A stretch of 64,000 nucleotides of DNA from Comamonadaceae bacterium OS-4. GTDB taxonomy: Bacteria; Pseudomonadota; Gammaproteobacteria; Burkholderiales; Burkholderiaceae_C. A program made the position numbers and the translations under genes. Each line of letters begins with the position of its first letter. Within the stretch, counting starts at the first letter, position 1. Shown piece by piece: positions 37,068 through 46,532 of the stretch. The stretch is from NCBI GenBank assembly GCA_027924025.1, contig AP026970.1, positions 2,936,501 through 3,000,500 on the forward strand, in the 5' to 3' direction. The notes under the pieces were generated by a model. That model saw only the letters and a list, made by a program, of their open reading frames with translations. It was not told the origin of the DNA and did no database searches.

Positions 37068-38444
37068 ATGACACTCCAACAATTTCTGCTCATCTTGCGG
37101 GCCCGCTGGATGATCGCCCTGCTCGCCTTTGCGCTCACGGTAGCCGCTACCGTGACCGTAAGCCTGTTAATGGCCAAGCAATACACCGCCAGCGCAGCTG
37201 TGGTGCTCGACGTGCGCTCCCCCGACCCTGTCAGCGGCCTCATGCTGCAAGGCATGATGGCGCCCGGCTACATGGCCACTCAGGTGGACATCATCAACAG
37301 CGACCGCGTCGCCCAAGCCGTGGTGAAAAACCTGCGCATGGAAAGCAGCCCCGCAGTACAAGCCCAGTGGCAAGAAGCCACCCAGGGCAAAGGCCTGCTG
37401 CGCGACTGGCTGGCTGCTGCGTTGCAAAAGAACCTGGACGTCAAGCCCAGCCGCGAGAGCAACGTCATCAACATCAACTACACCGGCGCAGACCCCCAGT
37501 TTGCAGCAGCCATTGCCAACGCATTTGCCCAAGCGTATATGGACGTGAACCTGGACTTGCGCGTCGCCCCAGCCCGCCAGTTTGCTGCGTTTTTTGAAGA
37601 GCAAACCAAAACCGCCCGCGGCCGCCTGGAGGCCGCGCAGCAAGCCCTGTCTGACTACCAGCAAACCAACGGCATTACCTCTGCCGACGAGCGCATGGAC
37701 TTTGAAACCGCCAAACTCAATGAAACCAGCAGCCAGCTCACCGGCGTGCAAGCCATGACGACTGACAGCCAAAGCAAGCGCCAAAACAGCAAATCCGACA
37801 CCGTGGCCGAGGTGATGCAAAGCCCGCTGATCAACGGCCTGAAAGCCGACATTGCCCGCCTGGAAGCCAAGATCACCGAAACCAGCGGCAACCTGGGCAA
37901 AAACCACCCGCAAATTCAGCGCAGCGAGGCCGAGCTCGCCACCCTGAAAGCCCAGCTGGACGCCGAGACCCGCAAAATCACGGCCTCTATCGACACCACC
38001 TACCAGGTCGGCAAACAGCGCGAGGCCCAGTTGCAAGGCGCCCTTGCCGCCCAAAAAGCCCGTGTTCTGGAACTCAACAAACAGCGCGACGAGCTCAATG
38101 TGCTGCGCCGCGACATCGAGTCCGCGCAACGGGCTTTCGAGATCGTGAGCCAGCGCGCATCGCAAACCAATATTGAGAGCCAAACCAACCAAACCAACAT
38201 TGCGGTGCTCAACCCCGCCAGCCCGCCACCAGACCCTTCCAAACCCCGTGTGTTGATCAACGTGCTGGTATCGGTGTTTTTGGGCACGCTGTTGGGTGTT
38301 GGCCTGGCACTGCTGCTGGAGTTGATGAACCGCCGTGTCCGCTCTACCGAGGACCTGGTCGAGGCTCTGGAGCTGCCTGTGCTGGGCGCCATCAGCTCGG
38401 CATCGGGCATGTTTAAACGCACCGCCCTGGGAGCCCGCGCATGA
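37068..38444 (+). CDS. epsF: Chain-length determinant protein EpsF (Wzz/PCP family)
   Basis: A 458-aa inner-membrane polysaccharide co-polymerase that sets chain length. TM1 at about residues 15-37, a long periplasmic coiled-coil region (residues 150-390, rich in Gln/Ala/Glu), then a Pro-rich NPASPPPDPSKP motif before TM2 (LINVLVSVFLGTLLGVGLALLLE). No fused kinase domain; the ATPase partner is EpsG, whose start overlaps by 4 bp. Confidence 0.93.
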   Translation: MTLQQFLLILRARWMIALLAFALTVAATVTVSLLMAKQYTASAAVVLDVRSPDPVSGLMLQGMMAPGYMATQVDIINSDRVAQAVVKNLRMESSPAVQAQWQEATQGKGLLRDWLAAALQKNLDVKPSRESNVININYTGADPQFAAAIANAFAQAYMDVNLDLRVAPARQFAAFFEEQTKTARGRLEAAQQALSDYQQTNGITSADERMDFETAKLNETSSQLTGVQAMTTDSQSKRQNSKSDTVAEVMQSPLINGLKADIARLEAKITETSGNLGKNHPQIQRSEAELATLKAQLDAETRKITASIDTTYQVGKQREAQLQGALAAQKARVLELNKQRDELNVLRRDIESAQRAFEIVSQRASQTNIESQTNQTNIAVLNPASPPPDPSKPRVLINVLVSVFLGTLLGVGLALLLELMNRRVRSTEDLVEALELPVLGAISSASGMFKRTALGARA

Positions 38445-39292
38445 ACAACAGCACCAAAACCATTGGCGACATTCTGGTTGCCACCGGCCGCCTGACGGTG
38501 GAAGACGCCGCCCGCATCGTCGAGCGCCAGCGCAAAGACCAGGTGCAGTTTGGTGAGGCAGCCCTTGCCCTGAAGGTGCTGAGCAAAGACGATATCGACT
38601 TTGCACTGAGCAAGCAGTTTGACTACTCCTACCTCAGCGACCAAGACCAAAGCGTCAGCCCTGAGCTGGTAGCCGCCTACAAACCCTTCAGCCGCGTGGG
38701 CGAAAACCTGCGCGCCGTGCGCAGCCAGCTCATGCTGCGCTGGTTCAACACCGACCCCGCCCGCAAAGTTATGGCCATCGTGAGCCCCGGCAATGGCGAA
38801 GGCCGCAGCTTTGTGGCAGCCAACCTGGCGATTGTGTTTGCCCAGCAAGGCGAGCGCACATTGTTGATTGATGCGGACATGCGCTCCAAGCCCGAGCGCG
38901 GGCAGCAAGCCCTGTTCAAGCTCGGCAAGAGCGCCGGGTTATCGGCCATTCTGGCCAACCGCGCGGGCCTGGAGTCCGCACAGCTGATCCCCGGCCTGCC
39001 GGGCCTGGCAGTGCTGCCCGCAGGCGCCACCCCACCCAACCCCCAAGAGCTGCTGGGTCGACCCGCCTTTGGCGACTTGCTGCGCGCCGCCAGCCAGCAG
39101 TTTGATGTGATCATCATCGACACCCCTGCCGGCAGCGACTTTGCCGACGCTGAAATCACCGCCGCCCGCGCCGGTGCTGCCCTCTTGGTGGCCCGCCAGC
39201 ATGTGAGCCTAGTGCCCCGCGCCACCCAACTGGCCCGCCGCCTGCAAGACAGTGGTGTTGCGCTGGTGGGCTCGGTACTCAACGACGCATGA
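38441..39292 (+). CDS. epsG: Chain-length tyrosine-kinase-like ATPase EpsG
   Basis: A 283-aa cytoplasmic BY-kinase-like ATPase partner of EpsF. An N-terminal ~80-residue segment resembles the GspE/PilB N-domain (GDILVATGRLTVEDAARIVE). The kinase part has a Walker A-like VSPGNGEGRSFVAANLA, Walker A' TLLIDADMRSKP and Walker B-like VIIIDTPAGSDFADAE. I see no tyrosine cluster at the C-terminus, so classical autophosphorylation is doubtful. Overlaps epsF and xrtB by 4 bp each. Confidence 0.9.
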   Translation: MNNSTKTIGDILVATGRLTVEDAARIVERQRKDQVQFGEAALALKVLSKDDIDFALSKQFDYSYLSDQDQSVSPELVAAYKPFSRVGENLRAVRSQLMLRWFNTDPARKVMAIVSPGNGEGRSFVAANLAIVFAQQGERTLLIDADMRSKPERGQQALFKLGKSAGLSAILANRAGLESAQLIPGLPGLAVLPAGATPPNPQELLGRPAFGDLLRAASQQFDVIIIDTPAGSDFADAEITAARAGAALLVARQHVSLVPRATQLARRLQDSGVALVGSVLNDA

Positions 39293-40197
39293 GCCCCACC
39301 ATGAATCACGCTGATACCGGCAAACCCACGCTACCCGCAAAGCTACTGGCCTGGCTACCCGTCATGCTGGGGCTGGCGGCGCTGTACCTGCCCAGCCTGT
39401 ACGACTTGTTTACCGGCATCTGGGCGAATGATGCCCAGATGCACGGCCCTATCGTGCTGGGCATTTCGTGTTGGCTCATTTACCGCAACTGGCCCGCGAT
39501 GTTGGAGGCCAGCCGCGGCGAACAACCCAGCGCATGGGGTTGGCCGGTGTTTGTGTTCGGGCTGCTGCTCTATGCGCTGGGCCGCTCGCAAGACATTTTG
39601 ATTTTTGAAATCGGCTCGGTCATCTGGCTGCTGATAGGCCTTGCCCTGCTCAACTTTGGCCCCAAGGCGCTAAAGGCGCAGTGGTTTGCGCTGTTTTTTA
39701 TGTTGTTTATGGTGCCCTTGCCCGGTGCTGTGGTGGACACCGTGACCATGCCCATGAAGATGGCTGTGTCTTATGTGGCAGAGCATGTGCTGTTTTGGGT
39801 GGGCTACCCCATTGGCCGCAGCGGTGTGATTTTGCAAATCGGGCAATACATGTTGCTGGTGGCAGATGCCTGCGCTGGCCTGCACACCCTACTGACGCTA
39901 GAGGCACTGGGCCTGCTGTACCTGAACCTGGTGCGCCGCGATTCATTGTTTCGTAACGTGGGCCTTGCAATATTGATCGTGCCGATTTCGTTTACCGCCA
40001 ACGTGATCCGCGTGATGGCACTCAGCTTGATCACCTACCACTTTGGCGACGAGGCCGGACAAGGCTTTTTGCACGGCTTTGCCGGCATGGTTTTGTTTTT
40101 AAGTGCGTTGTTGCTGATCATCGGATTTGACGGCTTGCTGGTCACTTTTGAGCAATTCAAAAGCGGCCGAAAAGTAGCTGCAAAGGGTATGGCATGA
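39289..40197 (+). CDS. xrtB: Exosortase B
   Basis: A 302-aa multi-span membrane transpeptidase-like protease that processes PEP-CTERM proteins. About eight helices are visible. The catalytic triad is present: Cys195 in ADACAGLHTLLTLEALGLLY, Arg241 in TANVIRVMALSLI, and His262 in FLHGFAGMVLF. The likely substrate in view is the PEP-CTERM protein at 28.2 kb. ATG at 39289 overlaps the epsG stop; an ATG at 39301 is an alternative. The gene overlaps epsI by 4 bp. Confidence 0.95.
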   Translation: MSPTMNHADTGKPTLPAKLLAWLPVMLGLAALYLPSLYDLFTGIWANDAQMHGPIVLGISCWLIYRNWPAMLEASRGEQPSAWGWPVFVFGLLLYALGRSQDILIFEIGSVIWLLIGLALLNFGPKALKAQWFALFFMLFMVPLPGAVVDTVTMPMKMAVSYVAEHVLFWVGYPIGRSGVILQIGQYMLLVADACAGLHTLLTLEALGLLYLNLVRRDSLFRNVGLAILIVPISFTANVIRVMALSLITYHFGDEAGQGFLHGFAGMVLFLSALLLIIGFDGLLVTFEQFKSGRKVAAKGMA

Positions 40198-40871
40198 AAC
40201 TGCAATTCAAGAGTCTGTTGATGCTCGCGCTCATGGTGGGTGCAGCCTGGATTGCACACGCCAGCAAGCCCACAGAGCTGATGGCGAAAAACCGTGGCAA
40301 CCCGAAGCTCGAGTCCATCGTGCCTGCCGCCTTCGGGCCATGGCGGCAACTGCAGCAGTCTGCGGGGCAAGTGGTGAACCCCCAGCAAACTGCACTGCTG
40401 GAGAGCCTGTATTCCCAGACACTGACCCGCACCTATGTGAATGCGGATGGCGGCATCATCATGTTGTCGATTGCGTATGGTGAAAACCAAAGCGATGGCC
40501 TCGCACTGCACTACCCTGATGTGTGCTACCCCGCTCAGGGCTTCAGACTTAACAGCAGCGCTAATAGCGTGCTGAGTACCAAGTATGGCGATATACCGGT
40601 GCGGCGGCTGCAAACCGAGCTGGGTCAGCGCAAAGAGCCCCTCACCTATTGGTCCACCATCGGCAACAAAGCGGTGCAAGGTGGCACCGCACGCAAGCTA
40701 GAGCAAATGCGCTACGGCTTCCATGGTCAAATTCCGGACGGCCTGATTTTTCGGGTCTCCAGTATCACCGGCAACACTCCGTTGGCCTTTGAATTGCAGG
40801 CGCAGTTCATCAGCGACCTGCTGGACGCCGTTCAACCCACACAACGTCAATTTTTATCGGGTCTTTTGTAA
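40194..40871 (+). CDS. epsI: Exosortase-associated protein EpsI
   Basis: A 225-aa exported or membrane-anchored protein with an N-terminal hydrophobic segment (LLMLALMVGAAWIAHA) and the EpsI-family core (MLSIAYGENQSDGLALHYPDVCYPAQGF). EpsI proteins accompany, or are fused to, exosortases; biochemical role unknown. It closes the conserved core of the locus; gmd follows after 9 bp. Confidence 0.93.
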   Translation: MKLQFKSLLMLALMVGAAWIAHASKPTELMAKNRGNPKLESIVPAAFGPWRQLQQSAGQVVNPQQTALLESLYSQTLTRTYVNADGGIIMLSIAYGENQSDGLALHYPDVCYPAQGFRLNSSANSVLSTKYGDIPVRRLQTELGQRKEPLTYWSTIGNKAVQGGTARKLEQMRYGFHGQIPDGLIFRVSSITGNTPLAFELQAQFISDLLDAVQPTQRQFLSGLL

Positions 40872-40880
40872 GCACACACT

Positions 40881-41996
40881 ATGAAAAAAGTAGCACTCAT
40901 CACCGGCGTGACCGGCCAAGACGGTTCTTATTTGGCAGAGCTTTTGCTCAAAAAAGGTTATGAGGTGCATGGCATCAAGCGCCGGGCATCGAGCTTTAAC
41001 ACCGACCGTATCGACCACCTGTACCAAGACCCCCATGTCTCGGCACGCAACTTCACACTGCACTACGGCGACCTGACCGACAGCAGCAACTTGATTCGCA
41101 TCATCCAGCAGGTGCAGCCGGACGAGATTTACAACCTGGGCGCCATGAGCCATGTGGCGGTGTCGTTTGAGTCGCCCGAGTACACCGCAGACGCCGACGG
41201 TATGGGCACCCTGCGTATGCTGGAAGCCATCCGTATCCTGGGCCTGGAAAAGAAAACACGCTTTTACCAAGCGTCTACCTCGGAGCTGTATGGCCTGGTG
41301 CAAGAAATCCCCCAAAAGGAAACCACACCCTTCTACCCCCGCAGCCCCTATGCCGTGGCCAAGATGTATGCCTACTGGATCACGGTGAACTACCGCGAAG
41401 CCTATGGCATGTATGCCTGCAACGGCATCTTGTTTAACCACGAGAGCCCGCTGCGCGGCGAAACGTTTGTCACCCGCAAAATCACACGCGCTATCAGCCG
41501 GATTGCGCTGGGCCTGCAAGACTGCCTGTACCTGGGCAACATGAGCGCCCTGCGCGATTGGGGCCACGCCCGCGACTATGTAGAAATGCAATGGCTGATG
41601 CTGCAGCAAGACAAGGCAGAAGACTTTGTGATCGCCACTGGCGTGCAATACAGCGTGCGCCAGTTTGTGGAGTTTGCAGCGGCTGAGCTAGGCATTCAGT
41701 TGGCCTGGAGCGGCGAGGCTGAAAACGAAATCGGCACCGTGGTGGCCATTACTGGGTCTGAGGCCAAGTGCAAAGTGGGCGATGTGATTGTGAAGGTAGA
41801 CCCCCGCTACTACCGACCCACCGAAGTGGAAACCCTGTTGGGCGACCCCACCAAGGCTAAAGAAAAGCTGGGCTGGGTGCCCACGACCAGCCTGCAAGAG
41901 CTGGTGGCTGAAATGGTGCAAGCCGACTTTACCGCTGCCAAGCGCGATGCGCTGGTCAAGCTGGCCGGCTTCCAGACCTACGACCACCACGAGTAA
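40881..41996 (+). CDS. gmd: GDP-mannose 4,6-dehydratase
   Basis: Converts GDP-mannose to GDP-4-keto-6-deoxymannose, the first step to GDP-L-fucose. The 371-aa SDR-type enzyme has the Rossmann motif [16 protein letters not shown], the catalytic Ser/Thr region [16 protein letters not shown] and YxxxK in [15 protein letters not shown]. The GDP-binding [21 protein letters not shown] end is canonical. Forms a gmd-fcl pair. Confidence 0.97.
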   Translation: MKKVALITGVTGQDGSYLAELLLKKGYEVHGIKRRASSFNTDRIDHLYQDPHVSARNFTLHYGDLTDSSNLIRIIQQVQPDEIYNLGAMSHVAVSFESPEYTADADGMGTLRMLEAIRILGLEKKTRFYQASTSELYGLVQEIPQKETTPFYPRSPYAVAKMYAYWITVNYREAYGMYACNGILFNHESPLRGETFVTRKITRAISRIALGLQDCLYLGNMSALRDWGHARDYVEMQWLMLQQDKAEDFVIATGVQYSVRQFVEFAAAELGIQLAWSGEAENEIGTVVAITGSEAKCKVGDVIVKVDPRYYRPTEVETLLGDPTKAKEKLGWVPTTSLQELVAEMVQADFTAAKRDALVKLAGFQTYDHHE

Positions 41997-42007
41997 GCCA
42001 CGCCGCC

Positions 42008-42979
42008 ATGGACAAGAACGCAAAAATCTATGTAGCGGGTCACCGTGGACTGGTGGGCTCGGCGATTGTGCGCAACCTGCAGGCTGCGGGTTACACCAAC
42101 CTGCTGCTGCGCACCCACGCGGAGCTGGACCTGACCAACCAGGTTGACACCGCCGCTTTCTTTGAGGCTGAGAAGCCGGACTACGTGTTTCTGGCTGCCG
42201 CCAAAGTGGGCGGTATTGTTGCCAACAACACCTACCCGGCGGAGTTCATCCGCGATAACTTGCTCATCCAGAGCAACATCATCCACGCGGCCTATGTGAA
42301 CCAGGTCAAGCGGCTGCTGTTTTTAGGCTCGAGCTGCATTTACCCCAAGCTGGCCCCCCAGCCCATGCGCGAAGAGCACCTGCTGACCGGCCCGCTGGAG
42401 CCCACCAACCGCCCTTACGCCTTGGCCAAAATCGCCGGGGTAGAGATGTGCTGGAGCTACAACCGCCAATACGGCACCAAGTACTTGGCCGCCATGCCCA
42501 CCAACCTATATGGCCCGGGCGACAACTATCACCCCGAAAACAGCCACGTGATCCCCGCGCTGATACGCAAGTTTCATGAAGCCAAGGTCAGTGGCGCCAG
42601 CACCGTGACCGTGTGGGGCACAGGTACACCAAAGCGTGAATTCATGTACAGCGACGACATGGCGGCAGCATGTGTGTATTTGATGAATCTATCTGATGAA
42701 AGCTACGGAAATCTGCTCGGTAGTGACGAATCCAAGACCGGAAAATTTGAACCTCCACTCATAAACATTGGAGTTGGGATGGACGTTTCGATATCTGAGC
42801 TGGCAGGATTAGTAAAGGAAGTTGTAGGTTTCAGCGGAGATATCGCCTTCGACACTACGAAACCAGACGGTACTCCTCGAAAACTATTGGATGTTTCACG
42901 ACTGTCAGGAACAGGCTTTGAAACTAAAGTTCCATTGAAATCGGGATTGGCTCACGCATATGCGAGCTTTCTGATTTGA
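42008..42979 (+). CDS. fcl: GDP-L-fucose synthase
   Basis: Epimerase-reductase (323 aa) making GDP-L-fucose from the Gmd product. Rossmann motif [16 protein letters not shown]; catalytic [13 protein letters not shown] and [12 protein letters not shown] (YxxxK). Up to about 42,670 the DNA is GC-rich like gmd, but the last ~300 bp turn AT-rich with different codon use, although the protein remains normal. This suggests a recombination joint inside the gene at the edge of the variable cassette. Confidence 0.95.
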   Translation: MDKNAKIYVAGHRGLVGSAIVRNLQAAGYTNLLLRTHAELDLTNQVDTAAFFEAEKPDYVFLAAAKVGGIVANNTYPAEFIRDNLLIQSNIIHAAYVNQVKRLLFLGSSCIYPKLAPQPMREEHLLTGPLEPTNRPYALAKIAGVEMCWSYNRQYGTKYLAAMPTNLYGPGDNYHPENSHVIPALIRKFHEAKVSGASTVTVWGTGTPKREFMYSDDMAAACVYLMNLSDESYGNLLGSDESKTGKFEPPLINIGVGMDVSISELAGLVKEVVGFSGDIAFDTTKPDGTPRKLLDVSRLSGTGFETKVPLKSGLAHAYASFLI

Positions 42980-43010
42980 AGTTGCCCAGCAGAAAGTACA
43001 TCCAGTGCGC

Positions 43011-44243
43011 ATGAAAGCGGGTATCGCCTCAGCAATTGATCAAGCCTTGCTGAGTGCCCTAAACCTAGCAATATCTTTTGCTTTCATACGCTTTGCGGCA
43101 AAGGATGAATACGGAATTTACTTGCTTCTGATGACGCCTTTGTACCTCGCCTTAGGGGTTCAAAATGCCCTGGTACTGTCGCCAATAGCCACAGTATTTC
43201 CGAGTGCACCAGAAAAGGACAAAGACACTGTTTATGCCACAGCAGTGGGAGCGCAGTTCTTGTTCGTATCAGCAAGCGCTGTCATCGGCAGTATTGGATT
43301 GGCTGCATATTGGTACTTTGTCCACGGTGAAGTTAACGCTGTCTTAATAGTGGGATTTGGTCTTGCAATAGCCGGGCTTTGCACCAGGGAAGGTGCGCGC
43401 ACGCTTTTTTATACGCGAAACAATGCGGTGGGTGCGCTGAAATCTGATTTTATATATGCATTAGGATTAACTATTGCAATAGGTGTCCTTTGCTATTTTC
43501 AAATTCTCAAATCTGACAACGCACTTCTGGCAACTGGTATAGCAGCACTATGGCCTTATATTAATAGATATTCAAAACTAAGTCTTTTTCTTCTTGACAA
43601 AGAAGTTCTCCTCAAGTTTTGGGCTTGTGGGCGATGGGCTCTGATAGGTGTACTTGTCACTTGGATTAATTTGAATGCTTATCCATTGATTGTTGGTATA
43701 AGCCTCTCCACAGAAGCAGTCGCAGACATCAACGTAGCAAGATTATTCTTGATGCCTGTAGGGCTCTGTGTAACGGCTTGGGCAAATTTATATCGCCCGC
43801 AAATCAGTGGATGGGCTTCTCAGAATCAAATGAAAAAGATCAAGCAGATTACGCTGAAATCTCTTTTATGGGGTCTATTGCTTCTTGGAATTTTCACTCT
43901 TGCAGTTGCAGAGGCTTATCCATACATCCAAATACTACTCGGCTCCAACTACCACGGCCTATTGCCTCTAGTAGTTTTATGGAGTGTATTTTTTGGTGTT
44001 AGTCTGGTGAGAAATATGCTGATGGCAACCTTAATGACTGAACCCAATGGTTACCGAGAATTGCAGAGCGTAAGCTGGTTTGCACTTATTGTCAGCATGT
44101 CTGGTTTGTGGATTTTCAGCTCTAAGGGAGCCGGCTGGGTCATCGGCGTACTGATAGCAGTAGAAGCTGTTCAGTTAATACTGATTGGGATTAAGGCCAA
44201 TCGCCGCTGGAGCGTCACCAATCTAGGTACACCCAATGTCTGA
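43011..44243 (+). CDS. wzx: Polysaccharide flippase (Wzx-like)
   Basis: A 410-aa integral membrane protein with about 10-12 hydrophobic segments and no soluble domain, resembling the MVF/PST flippase superfamily (FAAKDEYGIYLLLMTPLYLAL near the N-terminus). It would flip lipid-linked repeat units across the inner membrane. Low GC compared with the eps core. ATG at 43011 is used; GTG at 43005 is possible. The family assignment is by topology and context rather than strict motifs. Confidence 0.75.
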   Translation: MKAGIASAIDQALLSALNLAISFAFIRFAAKDEYGIYLLLMTPLYLALGVQNALVLSPIATVFPSAPEKDKDTVYATAVGAQFLFVSASAVIGSIGLAAYWYFVHGEVNAVLIVGFGLAIAGLCTREGARTLFYTRNNAVGALKSDFIYALGLTIAIGVLCYFQILKSDNALLATGIAALWPYINRYSKLSLFLLDKEVLLKFWACGRWALIGVLVTWINLNAYPLIVGISLSTEAVADINVARLFLMPVGLCVTAWANLYRPQISGWASQNQMKKIKQITLKSLLWGLLLLGIFTLAVAEAYPYIQILLGSNYHGLLPLVVLWSVFFGVSLVRNMLMATLMTEPNGYRELQSVSWFALIVSMSGLWIFSSKGAGWVIGVLIAVEAVQLILIGIKANRRWSVTNLGTPNV

Positions 44244-45168
44244 GAAAATTTACCCCAGTGTGAGTATCTGCATCTGTAGCTACAAGCGTCCCGAAATGCT
44301 TACGGCACTTTTGCGGAGCTTAGTTGAGCAGCAGTTCCCCTCAGAGCAAATGCAAATCGTGGTTGTTGACAACGACGAAGCGGGATCAGCAGCACAAAGT
44401 GTTGCAGACTTTGAAAAAGCCAACCCTGACACCAAAATTCTTTACTTAGTTGAACCCGTTCAAGGCATTGCATATGCACGCAACCGAACAGTTATGTATG
44501 CGACTGCAGATCTCTTGGCGTTTGTCGACGATGACGAGGAAGTAACTCCCCAATGGCTCGCCCTACTCTGCGAGTGCATGGAAGCTCATAATGCCGATGC
44601 TGTACTCGGTCCTGTATTGGCCAAATACCCGATGGATACGCCAAAGTGGATCAAAGCCAGTGGTTTTTTTGAGCGAAAGCGCTTTAAAACAGGTTCATCA
44701 ATGACTTGGGGCGATGGTCACACTGGCAATGCACTAGTCAAGGGCAAATGGTTGCGCGAAAGAAAACCCAACCCCTTCGACGTTTCATTGGCGCAGTCTG
44801 GTGGAGAAGACACCAACTTCTTTAAATGGATGCAATCTCGGAACGGCAGTCTTATTTGGTGCGATGAGGCAGAAGTATATGAAGAAGTAGCGCATCAAAG
44901 ACAAAGCTTATTTTTTATCCTTAAGCGAAGCTTTATTACATCAGTAACCTATTGGCGCCCTCGCTTTGTAGGTAAATCGATGACTTGGTGCGCTTATCAA
45001 GCTCTCATTGGTCTTGCTAGGGGTATTGCACTTTCGATTTACGGCTTCATGCAACTCCCCTTAGGACTGCAATATTCTGTGATTTCATGGGCCACCAGTG
45101 CAAAAAGCTTTGGTCGCATGGCTGCGTTGACGCGAGCCAATGTAATCAATTATGGTAAGACGGAATGA
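44236..45168 (+). CDS. Family 2 glycosyltransferase
   Basis: A 310-aa GT-A fold glycosyltransferase. VSICICSYKRPEMLTALL opens the nucleotide-binding fold, DND lies in IVVVDNDEAGSA, and the metal-binding DxD-like motif is FVDDDEEVTPQWL. The Q/E region SGGEDTNFFKW resembles the catalytic base segment. A C-terminal hydrophobic stretch suggests membrane association. Overlaps wzx by 8 bp and the next gene by 4 bp. Donor and acceptor unknown. Confidence 0.88.
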   Translation: MSEKIYPSVSICICSYKRPEMLTALLRSLVEQQFPSEQMQIVVVDNDEAGSAAQSVADFEKANPDTKILYLVEPVQGIAYARNRTVMYATADLLAFVDDDEEVTPQWLALLCECMEAHNADAVLGPVLAKYPMDTPKWIKASGFFERKRFKTGSSMTWGDGHTGNALVKGKWLRERKPNPFDVSLAQSGGEDTNFFKWMQSRNGSLIWCDEAEVYEEVAHQRQSLFFILKRSFITSVTYWRPRFVGKSMTWCAYQALIGLARGIALSIYGFMQLPLGLQYSVISWATSAKSFGRMAALTRANVINYGKTE

Positions 45169-46532
45169 ATGAAATTCTTGCTTATGCCATAGGGCTTGGA
45201 CCTTATGTTTTGTTGGCACTAACTGCTGGCATAGCTGTTCCCGCGGCGATGCCATGGGCATGGAAAAATCCTGAAAAATGGCTCTTTTGGATTATTTTCG
45301 CCCTGAGTTTTGGATTGGCAAGCGGCGATCCTTCTGCCGAAGGCAGTGTACTCAAACAAACCACTTGGGGAACCTTTTTTTTAGCAGTTACAGCATTACT
45401 GCTATTCAGCCAAAAAAGTGAAGGAAAGTTAACACTCAAACATATTCCAACCGCGCTAACCGTATTGATCATTTGGATATTCGCATCTGCATTGTGGTCA
45501 CCCGAACATTTTGTTTCTACAAAGCGAGCAATACAAGCATTGGGCGTAGTGCTTGTCTCATTGTTAATTGGTCGGATTGCGCTAAAAGGAAAAAATTTAT
45601 TTCAGTTAATCGCCATACCATCCATAGCATTGATCTACATCGGACTAGTCACGGCTGTAATGATGCATTCAGTAGCCTTCGACACAGACGGAAGTTTTCG
45701 TGGAATAACGTCACACAAAAACTCATGGGGGCAGGTGTCTTTAATTGCCAGCCTGGTTTCGCTATTCCTTTGGATGGACACACGGAGAAAATTAGTGTTT
45801 TTCTTCTTTGTATTATTTCCATCCGTCGTATCCCTTATTTTGACGCGAAGCACAACCAGCTTACTAGCTTTTTTACTGATCGCTGGCGGTGTAATACTGT
45901 GGCAGCTGATTTTCACCAAGGGAACCATAGGTAAAGTGTTTTTATTGCTTAACGCGATGGGAATGTGTATTGCCTTTTTGGTCTACCTCGTTTACACAGG
46001 TGATTGGCCACTTGATGTATTGTCTGATTTTATTTACAAAACCTCCGGCAAAGATCAGTCATTAACCGGTCGCAAATACCTTTGGGAGCTCATGTTCCTC
46101 GAAATATCTAAACACCCGTGGATCGGTATCGGTTACGGGGGATTTTGGACTAATGGAATAGGCGCGAGTTCGGCACTAGTTGCCAAACTAAACTGGGGTC
46201 CGCCAGTGCAAGCACATAGTGGCTACATAGACATTGTCAATGATATCGGAATCATTGGGGCCAGTATCTTCTTCGTTTTATTGCTTCTTCATTCGAAAAA
46301 TATCTATCGGCTTGCACAAATTTCTTCAGATCGATCAGCTTTGTTTCATTTAGCAATATTGATATCAGCCCTGTTGATTAACTATGCTGAATCATCACTA
46401 TTAAGAACGACTCACTTATGGTGGATGCTTGTATGTGCTTCCATAGTTGAAGTGCATTTACTCACGCAAGCGCCGAAAGCTGCAACCAACTCGGTACTCC
46501 GTACCACGACAACTACAGCTTTGTATGCATAA
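45165..46532 (+). CDS. O-antigen ligase/polymerase-like membrane protein (Wzy candidate)
   Basis: A 455-aa polytopic protein with about 10-12 helices and a large periplasmic loop (LTGRKYLWELMFLEISKHPW, GYGGFWTNGIGASSAL) typical of the Wzy_C/O-antigen-ligase superfamily. In an EPS cluster with a Wzx-like flippase and Wzz-like EpsF it most likely polymerises repeat units. Distinctly AT-rich. The ligase and polymerase roles cannot be separated by sequence. Confidence 0.82.
   Translation: MNEILAYAIGLGPYVLLALTAGIAVPAAMPWAWKNPEKWLFWIIFALSFGLASGDPSAEGSVLKQTTWGTFFLAVTALLLFSQKSEGKLTLKHIPTALTVLIIWIFASALWSPEHFVSTKRAIQALGVVLVSLLIGRIALKGKNLFQLIAIPSIALIYIGLVTAVMMHSVAFDTDGSFRGITSHKNSWGQVSLIASLVSLFLWMDTRRKLVFFFFVLFPSVVSLILTRSTTSLLAFLLIAGGVILWQLIFTKGTIGKVFLLLNAMGMCIAFLVYLVYTGDWPLDVLSDFIYKTSGKDQSLTGRKYLWELMFLEISKHPWIGIGYGGFWTNGIGASSALVAKLNWGPPVQAHSGYIDIVNDIGIIGASIFFVLLLLHSKNIYRLAQISSDRSALFHLAILISALLINYAESSLLRTTHLWWMLVCASIVEVHLLTQAPKAATNSVLRTTTTTALYA

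Noticed and set aside
37167-38606. Long open frame (479 codons) on the minus strand
   Set aside because: Antisense shadow of epsF and the start of epsG.
39338-39360. Possible extra repeat copy at the xrtB 5' end (CAAAGCTACTGGCCTGGCTA)
   Set aside because: Only short scattered matches to the repeat consensus; not distinguishable from chance.
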